A program made the translations under genes and the position numbers. From NCBI GenBank assembly GCA_017449495.1, contig JAFTFO010000015.1, positions 18,289 through 82,288 on the forward strand: a stretch of DNA of 64,000 nucleotides. Direction: 5' to 3'. Under the pieces are notes generated by a model that did no database searches, was not told the DNA's origin, and saw only the letters and a list, made by a program, of their open reading frames with translations. Numbering within the stretch: position 1 is the first letter of the stretch; each line of letters begins with the position of its first letter. Of the stretch, positions 18,001-25,996 are shown one piece after another. This DNA is from Prevotella sp. GTDB lineage: Bacteria; Bacteroidota; Bacteroidia; Bacteroidales; Bacteroidaceae.

Positions 18001-20341
18001 GAATAACGATGTTTCGGGCAGTTACACAATTCCAGAGACAATAACGTATAATGGCTCAGTATATCAAGTAACAAGCATTGGCAATAATGCCTTTGAAGGA
18101 TGCACAGGCTTGACAGCTGTATCTATCCCAGGGAGTGTAAACACCATCGGTGACGATGCCTTTTCAATTTGTGACAACTTGGCATCCATAACAATAGGAG
18201 AGGGTGTTAGGACCATAGGGAGTCAAGCGTTTTACCAATGTCTGGCCTTAACGACTGTCACTATACCAAGTAGTATAACAGGTATTGGGGAGTACGCTTT
18301 TGCAAGATGTAATTTGACCTCAGTCATTTCTAATATAGAGACACCTTTTGAAATATCGGATAAAGTATTCTACTATTCTACAACTTATGTAGATGCTATT
18401 TTGACGGTGCTCGCAGGTAAGGTGAGTGCCTATAGGAATACGGCAGGGTGGAAGGAGTTCAAAAACATCAAGGACGTGAACGGTGATACTGGCGAAACAA
18501 CAAATCCACAGCCGACAACGCTGAAAGACGGCGATGCGTTTGAGGCGACAGTGGGTGAAACAACATTCACAATAAAGGTGCTTAATGCTTCCGACAAGAC
18601 CTGTCAGATTGGTGCAGACAACAGAGGCGATGCCATCGTCTCTGGGGGAAGTAACTGGGATGGCGTTATTCCAAGTAAGGTGAATGGTACCGACAATCAG
18701 GAATACACGGTTATAGGTATCGGCAACAGGGCTTTCTTCGAAGATGGCGGCATTGTAACCTTGATACTTCCTGAATCCCTCCTGCAAATCTCGGAAGGTG
18801 CCTTCATGCGCTGCGAAAACCTGATGTACGTCACAATTCCGGCAGGCCTGAAGACAGTCGAAGGTTTAGTCTTCAACGGTCAGGAGGTTCTGACGGAGGT
18901 GATTTCTCTGATAGAGGATCCGCAGACTCTTAACGGTACTCTTGACTTTGGAGGACGAAATGGCAACAATGCGACGCTGATTGTTCCGGCAGGGAAGGTA
19001 AGCGCTTATAGGAATACGCCAGGCTGGGACTCGTTCAAGATTATCAAGGACGTGAACGGCAATACCGATGAACCACAGCCAGAAGAGCCCCAGCCAGAAC
19101 CACAACCAGAGCCACAACCAGAAGGATTGAAGGTCGGTGATGCCTTTATCGTATATATTGGCGAGGTAATGAACACATATGTATTGACAAGTGAAAACAC
19201 CGTCAACTTGAATAAGTGGGGCGTGAATGGAAGCAGTAAGGCAGAGATACCGTCGAAGGTCACTTATGAGGACGTTGAATATACAATCACGGGTATTCTG
19301 GGAACTGCGACAGGTAACCCTGAGCAACCCAACATGCCAGTCTTTGGATCTAACGTAACGGAGGTGATCATCCCAAATACTGTGACTTCTATCGGATCCT
19401 GTGCCTTCTGGTATTGTGAGAACCTGGCCTCTGTATCTATACCCAACTCTGTGACTGTCATTGGTGACAATGCATTCTTAGGCAGCGCTCTGAACTCTGT
19501 TACCATACCAGCCAGCGTGAATACGATTGGCGAATATGCCTTTACCAGTTGTTTTGACCTCTCTAAGGTTGTGGCAGAGGGTGAGACACCAGTAAACATC
19601 TCTGGCGCTCCTCGTTTCAACCTAGACATCCTGCAAACGGCCATCCTTTATGTACCCAGTGGCACAGCGGCTGTCTATCAGAATGCAGGATGGAACTTCA
19701 CAAATATTGTTGAGGATGGTGGGACCACTCCGGAGCCGCAGCCAGAACCTGAGAAAGAATTTACTGACAATGGTGCTACTTATACCATCGGAGATGATCA
19801 TACTGCGACAATAGACTTCGTAGATAATCTGTCTGGTAGCTATGAAGTACCAGAAAAGGTTGTATACAACGGTGTGGAATACCAGCTGGTAGGCATCTCA
19901 AAGGGTGCTTTTGAGAACCAGGTGAATCTGACCGAGATTACCATTCCTGGATCCATCGTGTCCATTGGCGAGAATGCTTTTGCAGGATGCGTTAACCTGA
20001 AAGCCATCTATATCTATGCCGCGGAGCCAGCTAACTTGGCAACGGCAACAGTAAGGACAAGGGCAGAAGCGGCATCCTCAGTGTTCGAGGGCGTCGACAA
20101 GGAAACTTGTGTACTCTATGTGCCGAAGGGCTGTGTGGAGAGATATCGTGCCGCTGAAGGCTGGGGCGAGTTCACCCATATCGAAGAGATGGATGGTACA
20201 GGCATCAGCAGTCTGACACCTGACAGGAATACGTTTGATGTCTACGATATGAGTGGCCGTAAGGTTCGCACTGCTGCCACATCGCTTGACGGACTGCCAA
20301 ATAGCATCTACATCGTGAACGGAAAGAAGGTGATGAAATAA
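15071..20341 (+). CDS. Very large BspA-like leucine-rich repeat surface protein
   Basis: The product of about 1,756 residues has a signal peptide and an EF-hand/dockerin-like stretch (WDITGDGELDTGEAA, residues about 38-52). Long runs of LRR_5/BspA repeats (SIGxxAFxGCxxLxxVxIPxSV) follow. Four copies of a DLA(S/A)WC...GTAF module alternate with the repeats in the first 650 residues. A glycine linker (GGGGGGS, about 817) separates an AT-rich first part from a less AT-rich second part, and EPQPEPQP linkers (about 1336 and 1554) join further BspA units. The protein ends in the shared NGKKVMK-type tail. ATG 15071 was preferred over 15065 by signal-peptide shape. Likely surface-exposed binding protein. 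Confidence 0.88.
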   Translation: MKQKINILLTLMLLFSESVNCTIITFADAKVKAICVRKWDITGDGELDTGEAAHVTAIGSEFTGNNEITSFDELKYFTGLEMIGRGTFSGCNNLTSVVIPENVEWIGDQSFYCKNLKKITIPKSVKKIEEGAFICDDLSSIHITDLASWCGIDFGSYGFGNPLPHVKHFYLNDSEIIDLVIPEGVQKFGTAFRGCNTFTSVKIPNSVNTIENGAFSGCQNLIRVEIGDGVQAIGDEAFYNCIKLPSVTIPGNVTSIGREAFAKCQSLSQVNICNGVQILGYGAFKGCINLPSIEFPNSLEVIEHEAFEGCEKLSKIVLGNGLKKVARAFPQSLTEVHISDLASWCRINFPDGGDPLAIAKHLYMDGKELRNAVIPDGVTSLGTGFSECLSLVSVTIPNSVKEINEHDFVHCTNLESVKIGDGVISIGKGAFGYCSSLKEVELGSALKTIGEEAFYQCSNLPSIVIPDMVVTIGRCAFENCYSLTEVSLGKRVKNIKEDAFRAISKTAEIIISDLAAWCNTNIEKYETNLQYYARRMFFNGEEIKNLIIPNTVKDFGTAFVFCKSIESVKIPISVETISDYAFRDCVNLYKIEIGDGVKSIGDGSFLNCVKLSEVHIVDVAAYCNIEYANPNSLINSHPLYIARHLFMDGEEVEDLVIPNSVAGFGMAFRNCLSLKAVVIGNKVKAIEKDAFNGCGSLKEVDFADYSVLKEIKDEAFSGCPLVKVTLPSTLQSLGSGVFAYCDKLSDIYANMEYPFEILENVFTSTTYNNAVLHVISNKSAEKYRETFAWSKFFHIVKIGDEPGDGDGGKESDNYKKGGGGGGSITTRTYNYDITAQGKGNVVVDKKEESTGADKGWTSSFGGLNLRNEQKMVEIVHYPDSGVPFKFIPDAGYAVKQVQFCPEKDGTLKDVTNDIVFDSSISGYTYKAFDKDTGPKLVVTFEATTPDQPATSHIGDTFTEEGTEYEIKADGSVAIKKVNNDVSGSYTIPETITYNGSVYQVTSIGNNAFEGCTGLTAVSIPGSVNTIGDDAFSICDNLASITIGEGVRTIGSQAFYQCLALTTVTIPSSITGIGEYAFARCNLTSVISNIETPFEISDKVFYYSTTYVDAILTVLAGKVSAYRNTAGWKEFKNIKDVNGDTGETTNPQPTTLKDGDAFEATVGETTFTIKVLNASDKTCQIGADNRGDAIVSGGSNWDGVIPSKVNGTDNQEYTVIGIGNRAFFEDGGIVTLILPESLLQISEGAFMRCENLMYVTIPAGLKTVEGLVFNGQEVLTEVISLIEDPQTLNGTLDFGGRNGNNATLIVPAGKVSAYRNTPGWDSFKIIKDVNGNTDEPQPEEPQPEPQPEPQPEGLKVGDAFIVYIGEVMNTYVLTSENTVNLNKWGVNGSSKAEIPSKVTYEDVEYTITGILGTATGNPEQPNMPVFGSNVTEVIIPNTVTSIGSCAFWYCENLASVSIPNSVTVIGDNAFLGSALNSVTIPASVNTIGEYAFTSCFDLSKVVAEGETPVNISGAPRFNLDILQTAILYVPSGTAAVYQNAGWNFTNIVEDGGTTPEPQPEPEKEFTDNGATYTIGDDHTATIDFVDNLSGSYEVPEKVVYNGVEYQLVGISKGAFENQVNLTEITIPGSIVSIGENAFAGCVNLKAIYIYAAEPANLATATVRTRAEAASSVFEGVDKETCVLYVPKGCVERYRAAEGWGEFTHIEEMDGTGISSLTPDRNTFDVYDMSGRKVRTAATSLDGLPNSIYIVNGKKVMK

Positions 20342-20352
20342 AATAGTGATTC

Positions 20353-20385
20353 AAGCCTCACCGCCTTTCGCGGTGGGGCTTTTAT
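20353..20385 (+). terminator. Terminator of the BspA-like operon
   Basis: AAGCCTCACCGC-CTTTC-GCGGTGGGGCTT with one G-T pair is followed by TTTA, directly after the stop codon at 20341. Confidence 0.8.
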
Positions 20386-20930
20386 GTTGGAATAGTTTAG
20401 AGCAACTATGACGACGAATTGTTATTGCAAAAATATGTATTACAAAATCATTCAAAATGGCATAAGCCTACATAATCACAACTAAATAGTTGATTTTCTG
20501 ATAGTTTACTTATGTAGGCTATATGTCTATACCTACATCATGCCTACATTATAGGCCTAAAAAGCGAAATTTATTAACGTACAAAGTCGGATAAAGGATG
20601 GCTGTTCATGATAGTTTAGACAGTCTGAACTGACAGTTTACTTAGACTAAACTGTCAGTTTTCCCTGTATGAACTGTCAGTTCAAGCCGTTTGTGCTATT
20701 GTTTGACTGCCTGTATAATAAGAGTTTAGTTACTATTTTAGCCAATAAAGGTTATTGTTTTTATAAAATAATGTAGGCTTAATGTAGGTATAAGCATATA
20801 GCCTACATTATATAACTATCTGTATTTCTGCAATTTTAGTCAAAGTATGTAGGATTAATGCAAAAGTGAATAATTAAAATGAATAGAAATATTTCGCTAT
20901 CACAAAAAGTTGAAAATATCATACATAATA
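20386..20930. other. AT-rich intergenic region with CCTACAT/ATGTAGG motif cluster
   Basis: No gene is seen in this 545-bp stretch between convergent operons. It contains about eight copies of CCTACAT or its complement ATGTAGG (around 20465, 20512, 20530, 20539, 20771, 20782, 20802, 20846), some arranged as inverted pairs. It also contains several AACTGTCAGTT/AACTGACAGTT palindromes at 20625-20690. These could be protein-binding sites or the debris of an inserted element. Confidence 0.5.
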
Positions 20931-20966
20931 ATGGGCAATTCTCCAGATTGACGGAGAATTGCCCAT
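20931..20966 (-). terminator. Terminator downstream of the metal ATPase
   Basis: ATGGGCAATTCTCC and its exact complement GGAGAATTGCCCAT are separated by 8 bases, 42 bp beyond the 3' end of the ATPase C-terminal frame. Confidence 0.7.
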
Positions 20967-21007
20967 GAAATGACGCAGTAGAGAGCGACGATAACAGGAA
21001 GTCAGCT

Positions 21008-21763
21008 TTAAGAAACCCGCAATGCCCGCATGGCGTTGAGAACGGCGAGGACGGTGACACCTACGTCGGCGAAAACGGCCATCCACATGGTAGCGAGGCC
21101 AAAGGTGGCGAGAATGAGGACGGCCACCTTGACGCCGATAGCAAACCAGACGTTCTGGCGGGCGATGGCCAAGGTGCGACGGGCGATGCGGATGGCGAGG
21201 GCAATCTTGGAAGGTTTGTCGTCCATCAGCACCACGTCGGCTGCCTCGATAGCAGCATCGGAGCCGAGACCACCCATCGCAATGCCGACATCGGCACGGG
21301 CAAGGACGGGGGCATCGTTGATACCGTCGCCGACGAAAGCGATGGTATCGTGGCGTGTGGAGTGAGGAGTGTGGAGTGAGATTTGTTCAATCATCTTAAC
21401 TTTGTCGGCAGGCAAGAGTTCAGCGTGGTATTCGGAGAGGTTCAACTGCTTTGCGACTTGCTCGGCCACCTCGCGACGGTCGCCAGTCAGCATCACGGTC
21501 TTCGAGACGCCCAAAGACTGCAACTGGGCTATGGCCTCAGCGCTATCGGACTTCACCTGATCGTTGATGACGATATGGCCGGCATACTCGCCATCGATGG
21601 CGACATGGATAACGGTACCCACACGATGCTCGTCGTGGCAATGCGGACAGTCATGCCATTTCGCACCAACGGCATCCATCATCTTCGTATTGCCAACACA
21701 GACGACACGACCCTCGACCCGAGCACGGATGCCGTGGCCAGCGATCTCCTCGACATCACTCAC
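21008..21763 (-). CDS. Metal-transporting P-type ATPase, C-terminal part (frameshifted from N-terminal part)
   Basis: The 251-residue frame has the second half of a heavy-metal P1B-ATPase: the nucleotide-binding domain (GHGIRARVEGR, VGNTKMM), the MLTGDRREVAEQVA and VGDGINDAPVLARADVGIAMG hinge motifs, and the last two membrane helices. Its family homology actually begins upstream of the GTG at 21763, in the frame reading KELLHLAAHVEHFTTHPIG (the HP motif), which overlaps the tail of the N-terminal frame. The listed GTG overlaps the upstream stop as GTGA, so reinitiation is conceivable, but no ribosome site is evident. A GTGTGGAGTGAG-type repeat adds [11 protein letters not shown] (coding) at 21356-21382. 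Confidence 0.8.
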   Translation of the reverse strand: MSDVEEIAGHGIRARVEGRVVCVGNTKMMDAVGAKWHDCPHCHDEHRVGTVIHVAIDGEYAGHIVINDQVKSDSAEAIAQLQSLGVSKTVMLTGDRREVAEQVAKQLNLSEYHAELLPADKVKMIEQISLHTPHSTRHDTIAFVGDGINDAPVLARADVGIAMGGLGSDAAIEAADVVLMDDKPSKIALAIRIARRTLAIARQNVWFAIGVKVAVLILATFGLATMWMAVFADVGVTVLAVLNAMRALRVS

Positions 21764-23103
21764 CGTGCAACCATCGGTAGCCTCATCAGGGAAGGCATCG
21801 CGCAGGGCAGCACCAATGGGATGGGTGGTGAAGTGTTCGACGTGGGCAGCGAGGTGGAGGAGTTCTTTTTCGTGGAGTGAGGAGTGAGGAGTGAGGTATG
21901 TTCAGAGGTGGATTCTTGATGGACGGCGGTGACGGCAAACTGGCCTTGGGTGAGCGTACCCGTCTTGTCAAACACCACGGTATCGACCTTGGCCAGCACG
22001 TCCATATAGTTGGCACCCTTGACGAGGATGCCCTTCCGCGAGGCTCCGCCGATGCCACCGAAGAAGGTAAGCGGCACACTGATGACCAGGGCACAAGGGC
22101 AAGAGACGACGAGGAACATCAGGGCTCTGTACAACCATGTGGCGAAGTCGCCACCCAGCAACGTCGGCACGATGGCGAGGGCCAGGGCGGCAAAGACGAC
22201 GACAGGAGTATAGATGCGGGCAAAGCGGGTGATGAAGGTCTCGCTCTGTGACTTATGCTCGCCGGCATTCTCCACGAGGTTGATGATCTTAGACACGGTG
22301 CTCTCGCCGAAAGGCTTGGTGACGCGCACCCTGATAACGCCGGAGAGATTGACGCAGCCGGAGATGACCTCATCGCCCTCTCCGACCTCGCGAGGCAGCG
22401 ACTCACCCGTCAGAGCTACAGTGTTCAGGGCCGATGTGCCCTCGATAACCACACCGTCGAGCGGCACTTTCTCGCCTGGGCGAATCACGATGACGGAACC
22501 CACAGCGACGTCCTCTGGTGAGAGGTCTTTGTCCCCCACATGCGCCACGTCAGGTCGGATATCCATCAGGTGGGCAATGCTCTCACGGCTCTTGCCCTCG
22601 GCATAGCCCTCGAAGAGCTCGCCGACTTGGAAGAAGAGCATCACGAATACGGCCTCGGGGAACTCCGTCTCAGCCCCAGGCAGGAAGCCGATGCAGAGGG
22701 CACCGATAGTAGCGACGGACATTAGGAAATGCTCGTTGAACGCATCGCCGTGGGTAATGCCCTCCCAAGCCTCGTGCAGCGTCTCGTGGCCTATTAATAA
22801 ATAAGGTACGAGGTAGACCAGCAACAGTTGCCACTTGTTTAAGTGAAGAGTGAAGAGTGAAGAGTGAAGAATGGAGCTGTGCTCGATGAGGAAAGCGATG
22901 ATCAGGAGAACGACGGTGATGCCAATAAGCAGGAGTTGCTTACGAAGGCCACCCTCCTCGTGATGGTGATGCTCGTGCTCCTCGTGATGGTGATGATGTT
23001 CGTGCTCGTGATGATGATGTTCATGCTTGTGAGTATTCTCACTCCTCACTCCACACTCCTCACTCCCCGAGCAACAATGTTGATGTTCATGTAAATGTGC
23101 CAT
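21760..23103 (-). CDS. Metal-transporting P-type ATPase, N-terminal part (Zn/Cd/Co-type)
   Basis: The 447-residue frame starts with a histidine-rich tail (HEHHHHEHEHHHHH), then six membrane helices, the ALTGES actuator loop, the SCPCALVISVP metal-binding helix (about residue 350) and DKTGT phosphorylation site (about 390). After residue about 410 it loses homology and stops at 21760, while the correct continuation is found one frame away. The switch falls in three tandem 7-bp CCTCACT units (coding sense) at 21866-21899. Further GAGTGAAGAGTGAAG-type inserts encode HSSILHSSLFTLHLN (about 22845-22875) and EECGVRSENT (about 23040-23072). CPC with a His-rich N-terminus suggests zinc or cadmium export. 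The promoter is probably at 23207. Confidence 0.82.
   Translation of the reverse strand: MAHLHEHQHCCSGSEECGVRSENTHKHEHHHHEHEHHHHHEEHEHHHHEEGGLRKQLLLIGITVVLLIIAFLIEHSSILHSSLFTLHLNKWQLLLVYLVPYLLIGHETLHEAWEGITHGDAFNEHFLMSVATIGALCIGFLPGAETEFPEAVFVMLFFQVGELFEGYAEGKSRESIAHLMDIRPDVAHVGDKDLSPEDVAVGSVIVIRPGEKVPLDGVVIEGTSALNTVALTGESLPREVGEGDEVISGCVNLSGVIRVRVTKPFGESTVSKIINLVENAGEHKSQSETFITRFARIYTPVVVFAALALAIVPTLLGGDFATWLYRALMFLVVSCPCALVISVPLTFFGGIGGASRKGILVKGANYMDVLAKVDTVVFDKTGTLTQGQFAVTAVHQESTSEHTSLLTPHSTKKNSSTSLPTSNTSPPIPLVLPCAMPSLMRLPMVAR
21866..21899. repeat. 7-bp tandem repeat at the ATPase frameshift
   Basis: On the plus strand AGTGAGG units are repeated (GGAGTGAGGAGTGAGGAGTG...). They lie exactly where homology leaves the N-terminal frame and resumes in another frame. 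The unit length is 7 (1 modulo 3), so a change in copy number changes the frame. Confidence 0.75.
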
Positions 23104-23206
23104 ATCTTTGCAGTTTTATCATTTCTGGCTGCAAAGACAGTGCAAGCCGAATGCAATCGAGTTCACTCGAATTGCTGAGGCGCAGCCTGTCTTCGCAATT
23201 TCAATT

Positions 23207-23215
23207 GCAAAGGTA
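23207..23215 (-). promoter_or_regulatory. -7 element upstream of the metal ATPase
   Basis: The minus strand reads TACCTTTGC about 104 bp before the ATG at 23103. A weaker TGTCTTTGC lies nearer at 23132. The leader between contains TTCACTCGAATTGC and related short inverted repeats. Confidence 0.5.
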
Positions 23216-23244
23216 CGGCACATTTTATGCAATCGGGTTGCAAA

Positions 23245-24768
23245 CTACTCGTAGCACTCGAAAATCTGGTCGACCGTCTTCTCCGGCATCTTCTTGGTGA
23301 AGAGGCTGACGAGCCAGACGACTGGGAAACCGCCCACCATCGCGATGGCACCGCAGTTGATGGGATTGATCGGATTGCCGATGAGCATGTTGACGACCGT
23401 GATGCCCACACCCCAGATGAAGCAGGCCCAGACGGAAGCCTTGGTGACACGCTTCGAATAGAGGCCCAGCATGAAGGGTGCTAAGAAAGCACCAGCCAGA
23501 GCACCCCAGGAGATACCCATCAACTGGGCAATGAACGTCGGCGGATTGAGGGCGATGAGCAGGGAGATGGCAATGAAGAACATAATCAGCACACGCATCA
23601 CCACCACCTTACGACGCTCGATCTTCTCAGCCACGACATCGTCGATGCTACCCTCTTCGACCTCGCCGGGCAGTGATTTCTTGTCGCGATAGATGAGGTC
23701 GAGGGTCATCGTAGACGAAGAGGTAAGTACGAGCGAAGCCAGCGTTGACATCGAAGCCGACAGCACCAGCAGCACCACGAGGGCGATGAGGATATCAGGC
23801 AACGTGACAAGCATCGAGGGCACGATCGAGTCGAAGGCCAACTTACCATTAGGCAGTACGGGCGGCATGCCGAACAGACGACCGAAGCCACCGAGGAAGT
23901 AGCAGCCGCCAGCCACGATGAGGGCGAAGACGGTAGAGATGATCGTGCCGCGCTTGATGGCACTCTCGTCAGTGATCGAGTAGAACTTACCCACCATCTG
24001 GGGCAAGCCCCACGTGCCGAGCGAGGTCAGGATGACCACACCCAACAGGTTCCAGGGATCGGGGCCGAACCAAGAGGCAAAGCCACCATTCACAGCAGGA
24101 TCGGCATCGCTGGGCTGTGCTGCCAACTTATCGACAGCAGCCACCAGTCCGCCCTGCACATTGAGCACTGCCACGATGACAGCCACGATGCCGAAGAGCA
24201 TGATGATGCCCTGGATAAAGTCATTCATAGCCGTAGCCTTATAGCCGCCGAGGATGACATAGACCGCCGTCAGGATGGCCATAATCACCACACAATACTC
24301 GTAGGGGATGCCGAAGCCCATCTCAAAGAGCGTCGAGATGCCCTTATACACACCAGCGGTATAGGGAATGAGGAACACGAAGGCGATGATGGAGGCTGCC
24401 ACGCGCAATCCCTGATCGCCGAAACGGGTGCCGAAGAAGTCGGGCATGGTACGGCTCTCGATATGCTGCGTCATCAACTTCGTACGACGACCAAGGACGA
24501 GCCACGCCAAGAGCGAGCCAATGACGGCATTGCCGATACCAATCCACGTGGACGAAAGACCGTACTTCCATCCGAACTGTCCGGCATAGCCCACGAAGAC
24601 CACTGCCGAGAAATAAGACGTTCCGTAGGCAAAGGCCGTCAGCCACGGGCCGACAGCACGACCACCCAACACGAAACCGTCAACACTACTGGCCTGCTTG
24701 CGGGAATAGATTCCCACGCCTACCATCACGACCAGGAAAATGATGGTCAGCAATACTTTTATAAACAT
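23245..24768 (-). CDS. Sodium:solute symporter (SSS family)
   Basis: The 507-residue inner-membrane protein has about 13 hydrophobic helices. It shows SSS-family signatures: SVDGFVLGGRAVGPW near the N-terminus, TAFAYGTSYFSAVVFVGYAG in helix 2 and the ADxxSTLxS-like SASMSTLASLVLTSSS in the C-terminal half. Members import proline, pantothenate, sugars or organic acids with sodium; the substrate here is not evident. It lies 12 bp downstream of the porin gene, suggesting a two-gene operon that brings a solute across both membranes. Confidence 0.9.
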   Translation of the reverse strand: MFIKVLLTIIFLVVMVGVGIYSRKQASSVDGFVLGGRAVGPWLTAFAYGTSYFSAVVFVGYAGQFGWKYGLSSTWIGIGNAVIGSLLAWLVLGRRTKLMTQHIESRTMPDFFGTRFGDQGLRVAASIIAFVFLIPYTAGVYKGISTLFEMGFGIPYEYCVVIMAILTAVYVILGGYKATAMNDFIQGIIMLFGIVAVIVAVLNVQGGLVAAVDKLAAQPSDADPAVNGGFASWFGPDPWNLLGVVILTSLGTWGLPQMVGKFYSITDESAIKRGTIISTVFALIVAGGCYFLGGFGRLFGMPPVLPNGKLAFDSIVPSMLVTLPDILIALVVLLVLSASMSTLASLVLTSSSTMTLDLIYRDKKSLPGEVEEGSIDDVVAEKIERRKVVVMRVLIMFFIAISLLIALNPPTFIAQLMGISWGALAGAFLAPFMLGLYSKRVTKASVWACFIWGVGITVVNMLIGNPINPINCGAIAMVGGFPVVWLVSLFTKKMPEKTVDQIFECYE

Positions 24769-24780
24769 ACTTTTTCTTTT

Positions 24781-25875
24781 TTAAAACGCGACTTGGACTT
24801 GTGCCTGCAGCCAGTTGTAGTCCTGACTGCTGATGTTCTCACCACAGAGGCAGCGGGTGTACTGCAGTTGCAGACGGCACTTCTTATAGAACCAGTACTG
24901 CAAGCCGATGGTCAGGTTAGTCTGATCCCAGCCGTCCACCTTCGTGTTACGATCGAAGGTCTCACCCGAAGCCACGATGTCGAGCGCATCGACCACAGGG
25001 ATGCAGGTAGTGACATAGCCACCCATGCTGCCCACCTCGCCGTCCTTACCTCCGAGCCATTCTGCCCGGACACTGGCGGGACGGGCCTCCTTGTATTGAG
25101 CAGGAGAATAGGCCGTTGTCTTATACTCCACACCCACCGAGTAGCGGTTGCGCTTATAGTTGTCGCCCACCTGGATATCGGGGTTCCATGCAGCCGTACC
25201 CACGGCACAGCCTGTACCCAGATAGCCAGAACCCACGATGCGGAAGCCATCGAAGGGGCGCAGTTCCAGTTTGGCGATAAAGTCTTTCTGATTGTTCTGG
25301 TCTTTACGGTTGATACCTTGTCCACTCATCAGAGCCAGTTCGTAGTGAATCAGGCCTTTGGCCAGATCACCATAGATCTCAAGTCCCATGTCACGACCGT
25401 AGTTCACGCCATTCAGCGGGTCTGGTCCTTCACCAGCCAGATAGAGCACGGCCTGCGAGTAGACATCGATGAGTTCCAATTGTGTCGGTGAGAGCGGGTT
25501 CTCCATCGAATAGGAGTGTTTGAACTGTCCGAGGCGGACGGTCAGTGCCTTGTTGTTAGAGATTCTGTAATCGGTGTAAAACTCCTGAACCACGCTGGAG
25601 AAATCGTGCATAAACATAAACGACCAGCGGTCAGTGATACGTGCTTTAGCCCATAGCAATGTGCGTTTAAGGTTGTAGGAGTTGGTCTTTTTGCCGTTGA
25701 TGTCCTGGTAACTCCAGCCACCCTGGGCATAACCGTTAAAAGTGATACGACTCGTGAAATCCTTCAGCCAGTCGGTTTCACCGTCACTGTTCTTCGATTG
25801 GCCCATTGCGGCCACACTACTGAACACTGCCAGCATCACTGCCAGTGTCCTTACTTTGCAAGTTTTCTTTCTCAT
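24781..25875 (-). CDS. OprO/OprP-like outer membrane porin
   Basis: The 364-residue protein has a signal peptide (MRKKTCKVRTLAVMLAVFSSVAAMGQ). Alternating beta strands follow, with the family-typical FNGYAQGGWSY, RITDRWSFMFMHDFS, RLGQFKHSYSMENPLSPT and QYWFYKKCRLQLQYTR segments and a final aromatic strand ending VQVAF. This fits phosphate-selective porin O/P proteins. In Bacteroidetes these often serve other solutes, and the neighbouring sodium symporter suggests a shared substrate. Confidence 0.88.
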   Translation of the reverse strand: MRKKTCKVRTLAVMLAVFSSVAAMGQSKNSDGETDWLKDFTSRITFNGYAQGGWSYQDINGKKTNSYNLKRTLLWAKARITDRWSFMFMHDFSSVVQEFYTDYRISNNKALTVRLGQFKHSYSMENPLSPTQLELIDVYSQAVLYLAGEGPDPLNGVNYGRDMGLEIYGDLAKGLIHYELALMSGQGINRKDQNNQKDFIAKLELRPFDGFRIVGSGYLGTGCAVGTAAWNPDIQVGDNYKRNRYSVGVEYKTTAYSPAQYKEARPASVRAEWLGGKDGEVGSMGGYVTTCIPVVDALDIVASGETFDRNTKVDGWDQTNLTIGLQYWFYKKCRLQLQYTRCLCGENISSQDYNWLQAQVQVAF

Positions 25876-25912
25876 TTCTTCATTTGTTAAGAATTAAATA
25901 GTTCTTGCGGGT

Positions 25913-25921
25913 GCAAAAGTA
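25913..25921 (-). promoter_or_regulatory. -7 element of the porin-symporter operon
   Basis: The minus strand reads TACTTTTGC about 38 bp before the ATG at 25875. Confidence 0.55.
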
Positions 25922-25996
25922 CAACAATTAATACAAACAAACGAATAAAACGGAAGAAATTTTAGCAAACAAGTATCAAAAAGCAAACAAAAAGCG

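Noticed and set aside
20386-20930. Small gene in the AT-rich interval
   Set aside because: Only short frames without start signals or composition typical of coding DNA; motif repeats cross all frames.
24463-25491. Plus-strand open frame of 342 codons opposite the symporter and porin genes
   Set aside because: Both minus-strand genes have clear family motifs across the same DNA; the frame has no start signals or recognisable domains.
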